This document shows, piece by piece, positions 7,850 to 16,214 of a DNA stretch of 64,000 bases. The first letter of the stretch is position 1, and every line of letters begins with the position of its first letter. Source of the stretch: Mycolicibacterium agri (GTDB lineage: Bacteria > Actinomycetota > Actinomycetes > Mycobacteriales > Mycobacteriaceae); assembly GCF_002553505.1 (NCBI RefSeq), contig NZ_PDCP01000009.1, forward strand, positions 1 through 64,000. The letters run 5' to 3'. A model generated the notes under the pieces. The model did no database searches. It was not told the DNA's origin and worked only from the letters and a program-made list of their open reading frames with translations. Position numbers and translations under genes: made by a program.

Positions 7850-8667
7850 CGGCTGAGGAATGACACGATCGCCTCGGTCGTGGCGTCTGGGGCGCTGAGT
7901 TGCGGGCAGTGGCCATCGGTGGCAATGGTGACCGACTCGCAATCGGGAATGTGCTCGACCACGTAGCGCCCTACCTCCGGCGGCGCGATCGCGTCGTGGG
8001 CACAGTCGATCACCAGCGTCGGCACCGTCACTCGGTGCAGGTCGTCGCGGTTGTCCGACAGGAAGGTGGTACGCGCAAAAACGCGCGCGCAGTCCGGATC
8101 GGTGCGGCAGAAGCTGTCGGTCAGCTCGTCCCCGAGTTCCGGGCGATCGGGGTTGCCCATGATGACCGGCGCCATCGACCGCGACCAGCCGAGATAGTTG
8201 CTCTCCAGCGACTCGAGGAGCTCCTCGATGTCGCGGCGCGAGAACCCGCCCCGATATCCCTCACCGTCATCGATATAGCGCGGCGACGGCGCCACCAGGA
8301 CCAGCCGGGTGAACCGATCCGTGCGCGCGACCGACAGGACCCCCATCATCGCCGCCACCGAGTGGCCGACGAACGTGACGTTGCGCAGGTCGAGGCCCTC
8401 GACGATGTCGACGATGTCGTCGACGTAGCCGTCGAGCGTGCTGTAGCGCTGCGAGTCCCAGGCGGCAGGATCTGCTGCGCCGGAGCCGACGTGGTCGAAC
8501 AGCACCACCCGATAGGCGGTGGACAGCTGCCGGGCCACCAGGCGCCACAGGTTCTGGTCGCACCCGAAGCCGTGGGCCAACATCACCACCGGCGCGTCGT
8601 GGGGGCCGGCGAAGGAGACGTTGTTTTTGCGCGTGACGTTCTTGCGCTGGATGTCTTCGGCCGCCAT
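7846..8667 (-). CDS. Alpha/beta hydrolase, RsbQ-like
   Basis: A 273-residue alpha/beta hydrolase of the RsbQ/DAD2/KAI2 group. The nucleophile is Ser103 in GHSVAA, the acid Asp225 in CAHDAIAPP and the base His253 in DGHCPQL. The RKNNV segment near the N-terminus, HGFGCDQN and FDHVGSG are typical of RsbQ. In B. subtilis RsbQ activates the PAS-PP2C phosphatase RsbP, probably through a small hydrophobic ligand. Here the next gene is exactly such a phosphatase, linked by a 4-nt overlap. The start overlaps the upstream membrane-protein stop by one base (TGATG). The signal and target sigma factor are unknown. Confidence 0.88.
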   Translation of the reverse strand: MAAEDIQRKNVTRKNNVSFAGPHDAPVVMLAHGFGCDQNLWRLVARQLSTAYRVVLFDHVGSGAADPAAWDSQRYSTLDGYVDDIVDIVEGLDLRNVTFVGHSVAAMMGVLSVARTDRFTRLVLVAPSPRYIDDGEGYRGGFSRRDIEELLESLESNYLGWSRSMAPVIMGNPDRPELGDELTDSFCRTDPDCARVFARTTFLSDNRDDLHRVTVPTLVIDCAHDAIAPPEVGRYVVEHIPDCESVTIATDGHCPQLSAPDATTEAIVSFLSR

Positions 8668-9437
8668 CAGGGCATCCTCTCATCCACCTTTCGTCTGCCC
8701 CGTTGCCGGATTCGCTCCCATGGCCATGTCATCAATGCCCACACGATTGCCACCACCGCGACCTCGGTCAACAGATAGACCGGCCACGGGCCCAGCACGT
8801 CCAGCAGCGACGCGGTGGGCGGCTTGCGGTTGAGGTAGCCGTAGTTGGTTCCGGCGAGCGCGTTGAAGCCGAAGGTGAACACCGCCCACGCGAGGGTCAC
8901 GAGGAACGCGAACCGGTAGTCGCGCCACCCCGAGCGGTTGCGGCGGCCCCACGTCGAATAGATGGCCGCCCACACCACCAGCACGTGCAGCGTGAAGAAC
9001 GTGACGAACAGGTGGTGCGGAAAATCGGGGGCGCCCTCGGTCGGCGTTCCGACGTCCGGGGTGATCAGCGCCTGTGAACTCAGCACCAAGCCCCAGTAGT
9101 AGGTGAGCACGTATGCCCAATGCCGTTGCGACCACAGGGCATACGCGGCCGTGAGTTCGGCGACGTCGCACAACTGCAGCGGCACCGACGTCTGAATGTC
9201 CGGCCGGATCAGCTTGTAGACGAGTGCCACGCAGAACGCCCCGAGAAGCAACACCGCCAGCACGCGGCCCAACAGCCGGTTGCGTGATTCCGGCAGCCGG
9301 CGTCCAAGCCACACCAGAAGCGCCGCCCCGGCCACGAAGATTGCGAGCACGACCAGATGCGACGGGCCGTACGCCGCGAACTCGCGCTGTGCAGAGACCA
9401 GTCCGATCAACTCCCCGCTTCGTCGGCTGCGTTGCAC
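8667..9437 (-). CDS. TIGR02206-type integral membrane protein
   Basis: A 256-residue membrane protein with about seven hydrophobic helices. Features of the TIGR02206 (YwaF-like) family are visible: YGPSHL near the N-terminus, LPLQLCD-like VPLQLCDVAEL, YYWGL..S.QALITPD, FPHH.F..FF..H and LAGTNYGYL.RKP. The function is unknown. It is the first gene of a three-gene unit with the RsbQ-like and RsbP-like genes, overlapping the next start by one base. It could contribute to membrane or energy-state sensing, but that is speculation from context. The start is GTG. Confidence 0.82.
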   Translation of the reverse strand: MQRSRRSGELIGLVSAQREFAAYGPSHLVVLAIFVAGAALLVWLGRRLPESRNRLLGRVLAVLLLGAFCVALVYKLIRPDIQTSVPLQLCDVAELTAAYALWSQRHWAYVLTYYWGLVLSSQALITPDVGTPTEGAPDFPHHLFVTFFTLHVLVVWAAIYSTWGRRNRSGWRDYRFAFLVTLAWAVFTFGFNALAGTNYGYLNRKPPTASLLDVLGPWPVYLLTEVAVVAIVWALMTWPWERIRQRGRRKVDERMP

Positions 9438-9466
9438 CTGATCATCTCAGGTATTAGCGCCTCTAG

Positions 9467-9536
9467 GCGCCACGAGTGTATGGACTGTGGATCCGAAAAG
9501 GGCTAATCGCCTCCACAGGCCATACGTTGGTGGCGC
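9467..9536. repeat. Long imperfect palindrome downstream of tctA
   Basis: Nested inverted arms: GCGCCAC (9467-9473) pairs with GTGGCGC (9530-9536), and GTATGGACTGTGGA (9478-9491) pairs with TCCACAGGCCATAC (9512-9525, one mismatch). A 20-base loop and 4-base internal loops separate them. A second small stem, GCGCC-TCTA-GGCGC, overlaps the left arm. There is no T-run. It lies between the tctA stop and the next minus-strand gene, so it may terminate or stabilise the tct mRNA, or be a small mobile palindromic element. Confidence 0.6.
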
Positions 9537-9583
9537 GCTAAGCGCGCTATCGCAACGCGCGACGCCAACGGAGCGGCTGACGC

Positions 9584-11119
9584 CTAGCCGACGTGATCGG
9601 CCGGCTGCTGATCGTGGCGCGGCGCCGCTGCCGCTTTGCGACGGGTCACCGCGGAGCGAACGGCGTCAGCGGCGACGGCCAGCAGCGCGATCGCGAAGAA
9701 CGTGATCGTCAGCGGCTGTAGCAGCATGTCTGCCAGACTGCCGTTGGCCAAAAGGTAGGCCTGCCGGAAGCTGCGCTCGAGCATGGTGCCGAGCACCAAG
9801 CCGATGACCAACAATGCGGGCGACAGGCGGGCAGCGCGCATCAGGTACCCGACCACGCCGAAGATCAGCGTCAACAACGCGTCGAACACCGAGTTGTTCA
9901 GCGCAAATCCCGACAGCAGCGCCAACACCATGATGATCGGGAACAAGATCTGCACGGGAATGTCGAGAATCTTGGCGAACGCCGGGATCAGGGGGATGTT
10001 GACCACCAACGCCATCGTCGAGCTGACGAACAGCGAAGCGATCACCACCCAGGCAATGTCGCCGTGCTCGCTGAAGAAACCCGGGCCCGGATCCAGGCCG
10101 TACATCACGAGGTAGGCCAGCAGCACGGCCGTCGTACCCGACCCGGGGATGCCGAGCGTGAACATCGGCACCAGAGCGCCGCCGATCGCCGAGTTGTTCG
10201 CGGCCTCAGGCGACGCGACTCCCTCCATCGCCCCGGTGCCGAACTTCTCGGGGTGTTTGGACACCTTCTTCTCGATCGAGTACGAGAAGAAGGCCGCCAT
10301 GGTGGTGCCCGAACCCGGCAGGACACCGGCGACGAAGCCGATCAGCGATCCACGAAGGGTGGCCCACCGCAGCGCCCACATCTCTTTCCATCGCGGCCAC
10401 AGGCCGCCGGTCACCTTCACCAACTCGCCGCCGCGCTTGGAGTGGGTCAGGTTCCAATAGATCTCGCCCAACCCGAACACGCCGACGATCACGATGATCG
10501 GGTCGATGCCGTTGAGGAGCTCAGAGATGCCGAACGTGAACCTCGGCACGCCGGCCTGTGTGTCGGTACCCATGGTGGCAAGCAACAGGCCGAGCAGGAC
10601 GGCGATCCCGCCGCGCAACAGCGACTCTCCAACCAGGGTGCTGCTGAGTATCAGCGCCATGACGACCACGGCGAAGTATGCGCTGGGACCGAAAGCCAAT
10701 CCGAAGTCGGATAACGGTCCGGCCAGGAAGGCAAGGCCCACAATGGAGATGATCGACCCGACGAACGACGAGATCGCCGAGATGGTCAGCGCGGTCCCGG
10801 CTTTGCCGGCTCTGGCGAGCGGATAGCCGTCCATGGTGGTCATCAGCGCGCCGGCGTCGCCGGGCATATTGAGCAGGATCGCCGTGATGCGGCCGCCGAA
10901 CTCGGAGCCGATGTAGAGCGCCGTCATCAGAACCAAAGACGTTGCCGGATCCAGCACGAGGGCGACGGGGAGCAGCAGCGCGATCGCCGTCGACGGACCG
11001 ATGCCGGGCAACAGGCCCACGACGGTGCCGAGCAATACCCCCACGGCAGCCAGCAGGATCAACTGCGGGCTGGCCGCGAAATCCGAGAAGCCGCCGAGCA
11101 ATTCGTTGATGGCGTTCAT
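9584..11119 (-). CDS. tctA: Tripartite tricarboxylate transporter permease TctA
   Basis: A 511-residue protein with about 11-12 transmembrane helices and the TctA signatures GTVVGLLPGIGPSTAIALLLP, SEFGGRI.AILLN.PGDA and VLPGSGTT.AAF.SY. It is the large membrane subunit of a tripartite tricarboxylate transporter, a secondary carrier that works with a periplasmic binding protein (TctC) and a small membrane subunit (TctB). It follows tctB by 10 bp and ends the minus-strand unit mmgE/prpD-tctC-tctB-tctA. The cargo is probably a di- or tricarboxylate matching the catabolic genes next door. Citrate is the classical cargo but is not proven here. Confidence 0.92.
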   Translation of the reverse strand: MNAINELLGGFSDFAASPQLILLAAVGVLLGTVVGLLPGIGPSTAIALLLPVALVLDPATSLVLMTALYIGSEFGGRITAILLNMPGDAGALMTTMDGYPLARAGKAGTALTISAISSFVGSIISIVGLAFLAGPLSDFGLAFGPSAYFAVVVMALILSSTLVGESLLRGGIAVLLGLLLATMGTDTQAGVPRFTFGISELLNGIDPIIVIVGVFGLGEIYWNLTHSKRGGELVKVTGGLWPRWKEMWALRWATLRGSLIGFVAGVLPGSGTTMAAFFSYSIEKKVSKHPEKFGTGAMEGVASPEAANNSAIGGALVPMFTLGIPGSGTTAVLLAYLVMYGLDPGPGFFSEHGDIAWVVIASLFVSSTMALVVNIPLIPAFAKILDIPVQILFPIIMVLALLSGFALNNSVFDALLTLIFGVVGYLMRAARLSPALLVIGLVLGTMLERSFRQAYLLANGSLADMLLQPLTITFFAIALLAVAADAVRSAVTRRKAAAAPRHDQQPADHVG

Positions 11120-11129
11120 CGCGGTGACC

Positions 11130-11678
11130 TCATAGCGAGAAGATCCCCCGCGGTAGCAGCACGCCCAGCGAATCGGCGAACAGCACGTAGATGACTATCG
11201 CCGAAAGACACCCGGCTGCAACGGGAACCAGGATCCGCCGACCGCCGTAGCGGCGCCAACCGCCGATCGCCGCTACCTGCACCGCAACGAAAAGCGCGGT
11301 GGAAACGATGAATCCGAGCGGGATCATCAACTCGAGATACAACATGGTGACCACGATGTTGAATGCCAGCACGCCGAGACCGACCAGAAGCGTGCGGCGA
11401 TCGGTGCGTGCCTTCGCCCCGCGAGAACCGATCAGACCCACAACGGATTTCACCGCCAGGAGCAGCGTCACCAGTACCAGAACGACCAGGATGAGCAGCG
11501 GGTAGGCCTGCGGTCCGATGTCGGCCTGGTTCGGAGACGTCTTCGGAAGCGCGAATGCCTCAAGTCCGTACACGACCGCGATGAGCGCCAGCACCCCGCT
11601 GACGACTAGATCGGCGCGGGCGTGCCCACGCCGATCGTCGGCGTCCTGCGCGGACTCGTCGGCGCGGTCAAGAAGCAA
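11130..11678 (-). CDS. tctB: Tripartite tricarboxylate transporter small subunit TctB
   Basis: A 182-residue membrane protein with four predicted helices in the DUF1468/TctB pattern: a first helix after an Asp/Arg-rich start, a P..DIGP..YP motif, and two C-terminal helices. It is the small membrane partner of TctA. The likely start is TTG, overlapping the end of tctC by 11 bp, which is consistent with coupling inside one operon. Nothing unusual is visible apart from the rare start codon. Confidence 0.88.
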   Translation of the reverse strand: MLLDRADESAQDADDRRGHARADLVVSGVLALIAVVYGLEAFALPKTSPNQADIGPQAYPLLILVVLVLVTLLLAVKSVVGLIGSRGAKARTDRRTLLVGLGVLAFNIVVTMLYLELMIPLGFIVSTALFVAVQVAAIGGWRRYGGRRILVPVAAGCLSAIVIYVLFADSLGVLLPRGIFSL

Positions 11679-12726
11679 GACCGACCTCCTTGAGGATTGC
11701 CTGGTACTCCTCGGATTGTTGGTTGACTTCCTTGGTGAACTCGGCGCTGGGCAGATAGTCCGACGTCAGATTGGCGTTTTCCATCTGCTTCTTCCACTCG
11801 TCGGTCTCCGTCGCCTTCTTGATGGTGTCCTCCCACCAGGTGAGGGCTTCCTCCGGCATGTTGGCCGGACCGAAGATGCCGCGCCAGTGATTGACGGTGA
11901 AGTCGAGACCCAACTCGTTCCAGGTCGGGACCCCCTGTGCGACACCGGGTTGCGGATCGGGCGCAGAGATCGCCAACAGCCGGATCTTGCCGGATTCGGC
12001 AAGCGCCGCCGCCTCCGACAGGCCGGTCGACACCACCTCGACGTGCTGCCCCAGCAACTCGGTGTTCAGATCGCCGCCCGACTGGAAGGCCACGATGTTG
12101 AGCTTGGTCAAGTCTTGGACTCCGGATGCCTTGGCCGCCTTGAGGATATTGATCTGGTCGTCCGACGGCACGGTGCCGACGCCGAAGCTGACCGACGAGG
12201 GGTTCTGCACGACCTTGTCGAGGATCTGCTTGGCGGACTGATACGGGGAATCGGCTCGCACCGCCCAGATCAGGTAGTCGTTGGTGAGCTGGGCAATCGC
12301 GGTGAACTTGTCGACGGTCATGTCGGTCGTTCCCAGAATCGGGTTGAGGAAGATCCGATTCGATTCGGCGACAACGGTTGTGCCGTCGTTGGGACGACCG
12401 AGCAGATCGGCCCGCGCCGGGTTCCCGCCGCCGCCGGCGTTGTTCTCGACAGTCAGCCGCTGGTCGACACCAGCGGCTTTCAGAGCCGCCTCCAGCTGAC
12501 GCGCCGCCTGATCCAAACCACCTCCGGGATCACCCGCGGCGATGATGGTCAACGGCCGGTCCGGGAAATTGCCTCCACTTTCGGCGTTGTTGTCGGAACG
12601 CAGATGGCATGCGCTCGTGACGAAAAGCGCGAGGATGCCGATGACGGCGCCGAGCACTTTCGTCGTCGACCGGTGCAGCGCCGAGGCCTGCGTCCATCCA
12701 GACTTCGGAGTCGTCGGAGACTTCAT
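11668..12726 (-). CDS. tctC: Tripartite tricarboxylate transporter substrate-binding protein TctC
   Basis: A 352-residue exported solute receptor of the TctC/Bug family. The N-terminal hydrophobic stretch ends in VTSAC, a likely lipobox, so the protein is probably lipid-anchored outside the membrane. The mature part opens with FPDRPLTIIAAGDPGGG.D, which corresponds to the family's P..PI..I.P.APGG motif, followed by GG..GNPARA. GGAAGGAAAG lies upstream of the ATG. It captures a carboxylate and delivers it to TctAB. The gene follows the MmgE/PrpD-like dehydratase by 45 bp. Confidence 0.91.
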   Translation of the reverse strand: MKSPTTPKSGWTQASALHRSTTKVLGAVIGILALFVTSACHLRSDNNAESGGNFPDRPLTIIAAGDPGGGLDQAARQLEAALKAAGVDQRLTVENNAGGGGNPARADLLGRPNDGTTVVAESNRIFLNPILGTTDMTVDKFTAIAQLTNDYLIWAVRADSPYQSAKQILDKVVQNPSSVSFGVGTVPSDDQINILKAAKASGVQDLTKLNIVAFQSGGDLNTELLGQHVEVVSTGLSEAAALAESGKIRLLAISAPDPQPGVAQGVPTWNELGLDFTVNHWRGIFGPANMPEEALTWWEDTIKKATETDEWKKQMENANLTSDYLPSAEFTKEVNQQSEEYQAILKEVGLAS

Positions 12727-12771
12727 TGTCTTTCCTTCCGTATCACTTCGAGGTCGACGATCGGTTGGGCG

Positions 12772-14238
12772 TCATCGGGTCGCGGCAGGCGCGGCCGAGA
12801 CAAGTTCGAGCAGACGGGCGACCGGCTCCGTCTCGGCACGCGGCGCGCTCAGCGCGAGCACAGCGGCTTCGAGGTCGGCGACCTGGTTGGGGGCGAGCAC
12901 CGAGGCGGCGAGTTTCCGGTACTTGTCGGCCGCGGCATCACCCGACAGCGGTCGGTGCGAGCTGCCCAGCGCGTGCCGGACCTCCTCGACGTAGCGTTCG
13001 CCGTCGCGAGTGGTCACGGTGAGCCGGATGTGGTGGCGTCCTTCTCGGCCCTCCCGGTCGATGTCGGCATCCGGTTGCACCGCCACCCGCGCGGCCAGGT
13101 CGAGCACACGCGGATCGTCGATGCGGTCCGCGCGGAACTGCTCGACGAACAACTCGCGGTCCACGGCGAGCACCGCAAGCGTGTAGGCAAGGTTCATCTG
13201 GGCGGAGGTCACGCTGTCGGGCACGTAGGGCCAGCCGACATGCTCGGCGGTCAGGGTGGAGGCGGCGACGTGGATCGATTCGATGTCATCGGGCTTGAGG
13301 TTGGGTGCGTAGTCCAGGATCTTGCGCAGCGCGTCGACGGATGTGTGGTTGGAGCCGCAGCACGGATAGGCTTTGACCGAGAACCGCAGGGTCTCCCACC
13401 GTTCGCCGAGGTCGTCGACGATCTCGCCGAGTGCGTCCCCGCTGACCCCTGCGTATGCGCTGGCGAAGCCGCCGTAGGGCTGCTCGAGCACGTCGTCGAT
13501 ACCGGAAAAACCCCGTGCCGCCAGCATCGCGGCCAGCACGCCCGCCTGGGCCGAACGCCCGGGATGCATGCGCTTGACCATCGCGCCGTACTGCGCCGCC
13601 ATGAGGAATCCGCCCGATGACGCCGCAATGCCGAAGGCGTCGCGCAGCTGGCGTTCGTCCAGGTTCAGCAAACGACCCGCGGTCGCGGCCGCGCTGAACA
13701 GGCCGGTGTTGGGGCTGGGGTGAAAACCCCGGCTCAGCTGTGCCGACCCGGTCACCAACCCGACACGGGCGCCGACCTCGAAACCGGCCACGCACGCCAG
13801 CGCGAATTCTTCCGCGGTGGGAATGCCTGCGCCCGCTCGATCGCTGGCGGCGGCGCAATGCCCCGCGACCGCCAGTGCGGCGGGCACCACTTGCGCCGCG
13901 CCGTGAATCACGGCCGCGGCGTGAAGATCATCGAATTCGAAGCTGTGCATGAAGGTGCCGTTGGCGAGCGGAGCCTGGGTCGCGGGCACCTGCACGCCCG
14001 TCCCCCAAATGGCTGCTTCGGCAACACCGCCCTGCTCAGCGAGCAAATCGGCGACCACCGCGCCCCACTGCGTCGTCGATCCGAAGAGCCCGACACCCAG
14101 CCCGTCCAACACGAGGCGCGCCGTGTGCGCGTAGACGTCGTCGGGTACCGCGGAGGACTGAAGTTCGGCGGTCCACGCCGCCAATCGAGCAGTAACCCCC
14201 ACCGACATGGCGTCGGGGGACGCCGGCTTCCGGATCAC
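12772..14238 (-). CDS. MmgE/PrpD family dehydratase
   Basis: A 488-residue member of the MmgE/PrpD superfamily, which includes 2-methylcitrate dehydratase, aconitate decarboxylase and iminodisuccinate epimerase. Visible features are LDGLGVGLFGS, an ANG..MHSFEFDD..H..A..HGA active-site stretch (about 92-115), KRMHPGRSAQ.G and KAYPCCGSNH. In 2-methylcitrate dehydratase it removes water from a tricarboxylate. Here it heads the tct transport operon and is divergent from an aconitase-type hydratase and a PrpB-type lyase. A dehydration-rehydration-cleavage sequence like the methylcitrate route is likely. No citrate synthase homologue (PrpC) is present. The start is GTG with AAGGTGGG upstream. Confidence 0.88.
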   Translation of the reverse strand: MIRKPASPDAMSVGVTARLAAWTAELQSSAVPDDVYAHTARLVLDGLGVGLFGSTTQWGAVVADLLAEQGGVAEAAIWGTGVQVPATQAPLANGTFMHSFEFDDLHAAAVIHGAAQVVPAALAVAGHCAAASDRAGAGIPTAEEFALACVAGFEVGARVGLVTGSAQLSRGFHPSPNTGLFSAAATAGRLLNLDERQLRDAFGIAASSGGFLMAAQYGAMVKRMHPGRSAQAGVLAAMLAARGFSGIDDVLEQPYGGFASAYAGVSGDALGEIVDDLGERWETLRFSVKAYPCCGSNHTSVDALRKILDYAPNLKPDDIESIHVAASTLTAEHVGWPYVPDSVTSAQMNLAYTLAVLAVDRELFVEQFRADRIDDPRVLDLAARVAVQPDADIDREGREGRHHIRLTVTTRDGERYVEEVRHALGSSHRPLSGDAAADKYRKLAASVLAPNQVADLEAAVLALSAPRAETEPVARLLELVSAAPAATR

Positions 14239-14310
14239 GCAGTTCCCACCTTCTGCGGTGTGTCCGCACTCATGATCAGCGCGGGGCTGTGATTTCTGTC
14301 ATCGTATGCA

Positions 14311-14332
14311 AAGTACTGTACTCTGTCGACAG
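14311..14332. promoter_or_regulatory. Candidate regulator site in divergent mmgE/prpD - hydratase promoter
   Basis: Two adjacent palindromes, AGTAC-T-GTACT (14312-14322) and CTGTCGACAG (14323-14332), lie in the 128-bp divergent region. The octamer AAGTACTG (14311-14318) recurs twice before the lyase gene. The GntR/FCD regulator encoded at the end of the plus-strand unit is the obvious candidate to bind here. Confidence 0.5.
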
Positions 14333-14366
14333 AACACAACACACAGACGGCCTGGAGGGGGCGCCG

Positions 14367-15656
14367 GTGGGCAGCACCATCGCCGAGAAGATCTTCAGCA
14401 AACATGTCGGCCATCCCGTCAGCGCCGGCGACATAGTCATCAGCCCCGTCGACTTCGTCTTTTCGCACGACGGAAACCGGCCGCAGCCGCTTGAGACGTT
14501 CGCCGAACTCGGCGGTGACCGTGTCTTCGATCCGTCGTGCGTCGCGATGTTTCTCGACCACGCTCCCCAAGTGCACACACCGCCCGTAGCGGCCCTTCAT
14601 CAGCAAATGCGGGCATTCGCGGCCGACCAAGGGATACATCTCTACGAGATCGGGCGCGGCATCTCGCATCAGGTGCTGCCCGAGGAAGGGCACGCGGTGC
14701 CCGGGCGGGTGATCGTCGGATCCGACTCGCACACCTGCACGGCGGGCGCGTTCAACCTGCTCGCCACCGGGGTCGGGTCCACCGACCTGGCCACGGCGAT
14801 GATGCTGGGCAAGCTCTGGTTCAAGGTGCCCGAGACGATCCGCATCGTCTGCGAGGGTCCGCTCGCGCCCGGCGTATACGCCAAAGACCTGGTGCTCGAG
14901 TTGCTGAGACTACTGGGCGCCGACGGAGCGACGTACAAGTCGTTGGAGTTCGTCGGCTCCACCTTCGAGTCGCTCGATATGCACGGGCGAATGACGTTGA
15001 CCAACATGGGCGTTGAGATGGGCGCGAAATTCGCGATCATGCCCGCCGACGAGGTACTCGCCCGGCATTTGGCCGACCTCGGGGTGCGTGACTATCCCGT
15101 CACCGCCTCCGACCCCGACGCCACTTTTTCGGCGACCATCTCGGTCGATGCGGCCATGCTGGAACCGCTGGTGGCAGAACCGCCCAACCCGGACAGGGTG
15201 CGGCCGGTCAGCGAGGTTGCGGGGCGACCGATTCAGCAGGCGACGATCGGCACCAGCACCAACGGCCAGCTCGACGACCTCCGCGCCGCCGTCGCCGTGT
15301 TGGGCGACAACAAGATTGCGCCGTCGGTGCGACTGTTCGTCGCTCCCGCGTCGCGACGCGCCTACCTCGACGCCCTGCAGGAAGGCTTGATCGCGCGCTT
15401 GATCGAGGCGGGAGCGATCATCGGCACCTCCGGCTGCAGCGGGTGTACCGGCGCGTCGGGCTTCGCCGTACCCGGCGACGACACCACGATGATCACCAGC
15501 GCGCCGCGTAACTTCGTCGGGCGCACCGGCAATCGCAACGCCGACATCTTCCTGGCCTCCCCCGCGACCGTGATGGCGTCGGCGATCGAAGGCGTGATCG
15601 CCGACCCGCGTCGACACCTCACATCAGCGGCAACTCCTGTTGGAGCGGCGTCGTGA
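14367..15656 (+). CDS. Aconitase-family hydratase large subunit (LeuC-like)
   Basis: A 429-residue large subunit of a two-piece aconitase-superfamily enzyme (isopropylmalate isomerase, homoaconitase or dimethylmaleate hydratase type). The Fe-S ligands are visible as Cys in GSDSHTCTAGAFNLLATG and the CxxC pair in TSGCSGCTGASG. It should interconvert an unsaturated acid and a hydroxy acid in the cytoplasm. The GTG start is chosen because GGAGGGG lies 6 bases upstream; the open frame extends 26 codons further without such a signal and would run into the promoter. The small subunit follows with a GTGA overlap. Its setting argues against leucine biosynthesis and for carboxylate breakdown. Confidence 0.88.
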   Translation: MGSTIAEKIFSKHVGHPVSAGDIVISPVDFVFSHDGNRPQPLETFAELGGDRVFDPSCVAMFLDHAPQVHTPPVAALHQQMRAFAADQGIHLYEIGRGISHQVLPEEGHAVPGRVIVGSDSHTCTAGAFNLLATGVGSTDLATAMMLGKLWFKVPETIRIVCEGPLAPGVYAKDLVLELLRLLGADGATYKSLEFVGSTFESLDMHGRMTLTNMGVEMGAKFAIMPADEVLARHLADLGVRDYPVTASDPDATFSATISVDAAMLEPLVAEPPNPDRVRPVSEVAGRPIQQATIGTSTNGQLDDLRAAVAVLGDNKIAPSVRLFVAPASRRAYLDALQEGLIARLIEAGAIIGTSGCSGCTGASGFAVPGDDTTMITSAPRNFVGRTGNRNADIFLASPATVMASAIEGVIADPRRHLTSAATPVGAAS

Positions 15657-16174
15657 TCGTCCGCGGCCGCGTCCAGCGCTTTGGCGCCGACATCAACACC
15701 GACTACATCATCGCCGCGCAGCACAAGGCCGCCTCGCTCGACGTGGCCCGGATGGCCCGGCACACCTTCGAAGACATCGACCCGGGATTCGTCGACCGTG
15801 TCCAAGCCGGTGACGTGGTGGTCGCGGGCCCGAACTTCGGATGCGGCTCATCGCGGGAGACCGCGCCGCGCGTGCTGCAGGCCTGCGGAATATCGGCCGT
15901 CGTCGCGCCGACCTACGGCCGCATCTTCTTTCGCAACGCGATCAATGTCGGTCTTCCCGTAATCGAATGCGACACAACGGGTATCGAACAAGATGACGTC
16001 ATAGAAATCGATGTCGAGCATGGGCGCGTCACGGTCGAGGAGCGCGGGCTGCAGCGAACCGCCACCCCGCTGCCCGACGTGATGCGGGCCCTCCTGGAGG
16101 CCGGAGGCCTCGCCAACTATCTACGGCGGCACGGCGATCTCGTGCTGCCCTCATCTGACCGCATCAACAACTGA
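15653..16174 (+). CDS. Aconitase-family hydratase small subunit (LeuD-like)
   Basis: A 173-residue swivel domain of the LeuD type. It starts VRGRVQRFGADINTDYIIAA (the usual F....NTD substrate-loop motif) and carries GPNFGCGSSRE, the conserved small-subunit signature. It completes the active site of the preceding large subunit. Its GTG start overlaps the upstream stop (GTGA). Its stop codon lies inside the first copy of a tandem 14-bp repeat that precedes the lyase gene. Confidence 0.88.
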   Translation: MIVRGRVQRFGADINTDYIIAAQHKAASLDVARMARHTFEDIDPGFVDRVQAGDVVVAGPNFGCGSSRETAPRVLQACGISAVVAPTYGRIFFRNAINVGLPVIECDTTGIEQDDVIEIDVEHGRVTVEERGLQRTATPLPDVMRALLEAGGLANYLRRHGDLVLPSSDRINN

Positions 16175-16199
16175 CAAGTACTGGTTGACAAGTACTGGT
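16172..16199. repeat. Perfect tandem 14-bp repeat with putative regulator half-sites
   Basis: TGACAAGTACTGGT occurs twice head-to-tail with no gap, between the hydratase small subunit and the lyase. The first copy contributes the TGA stop codon. Both contain AAGTACTG, also found in the promoter at 14311-14318. This could be an internal operator for the GntR regulator or a recent slippage duplication. Confidence 0.6.
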
Positions 16200-16214
16200 A
16201 AGGAAGCCGCACAG

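Noticed and set aside
11518..13620. A 700-codon plus-strand open frame
   Set aside because: It lies antisense to tctB, tctC and mmgE/prpD, which carry clear family motifs. It is an artefact of GC-rich codon use.
16172..16199. Tandem 14-bp repeat as the start of a CRISPR array
   Set aside because: There are only two copies, no spacers and no cas genes in the window.
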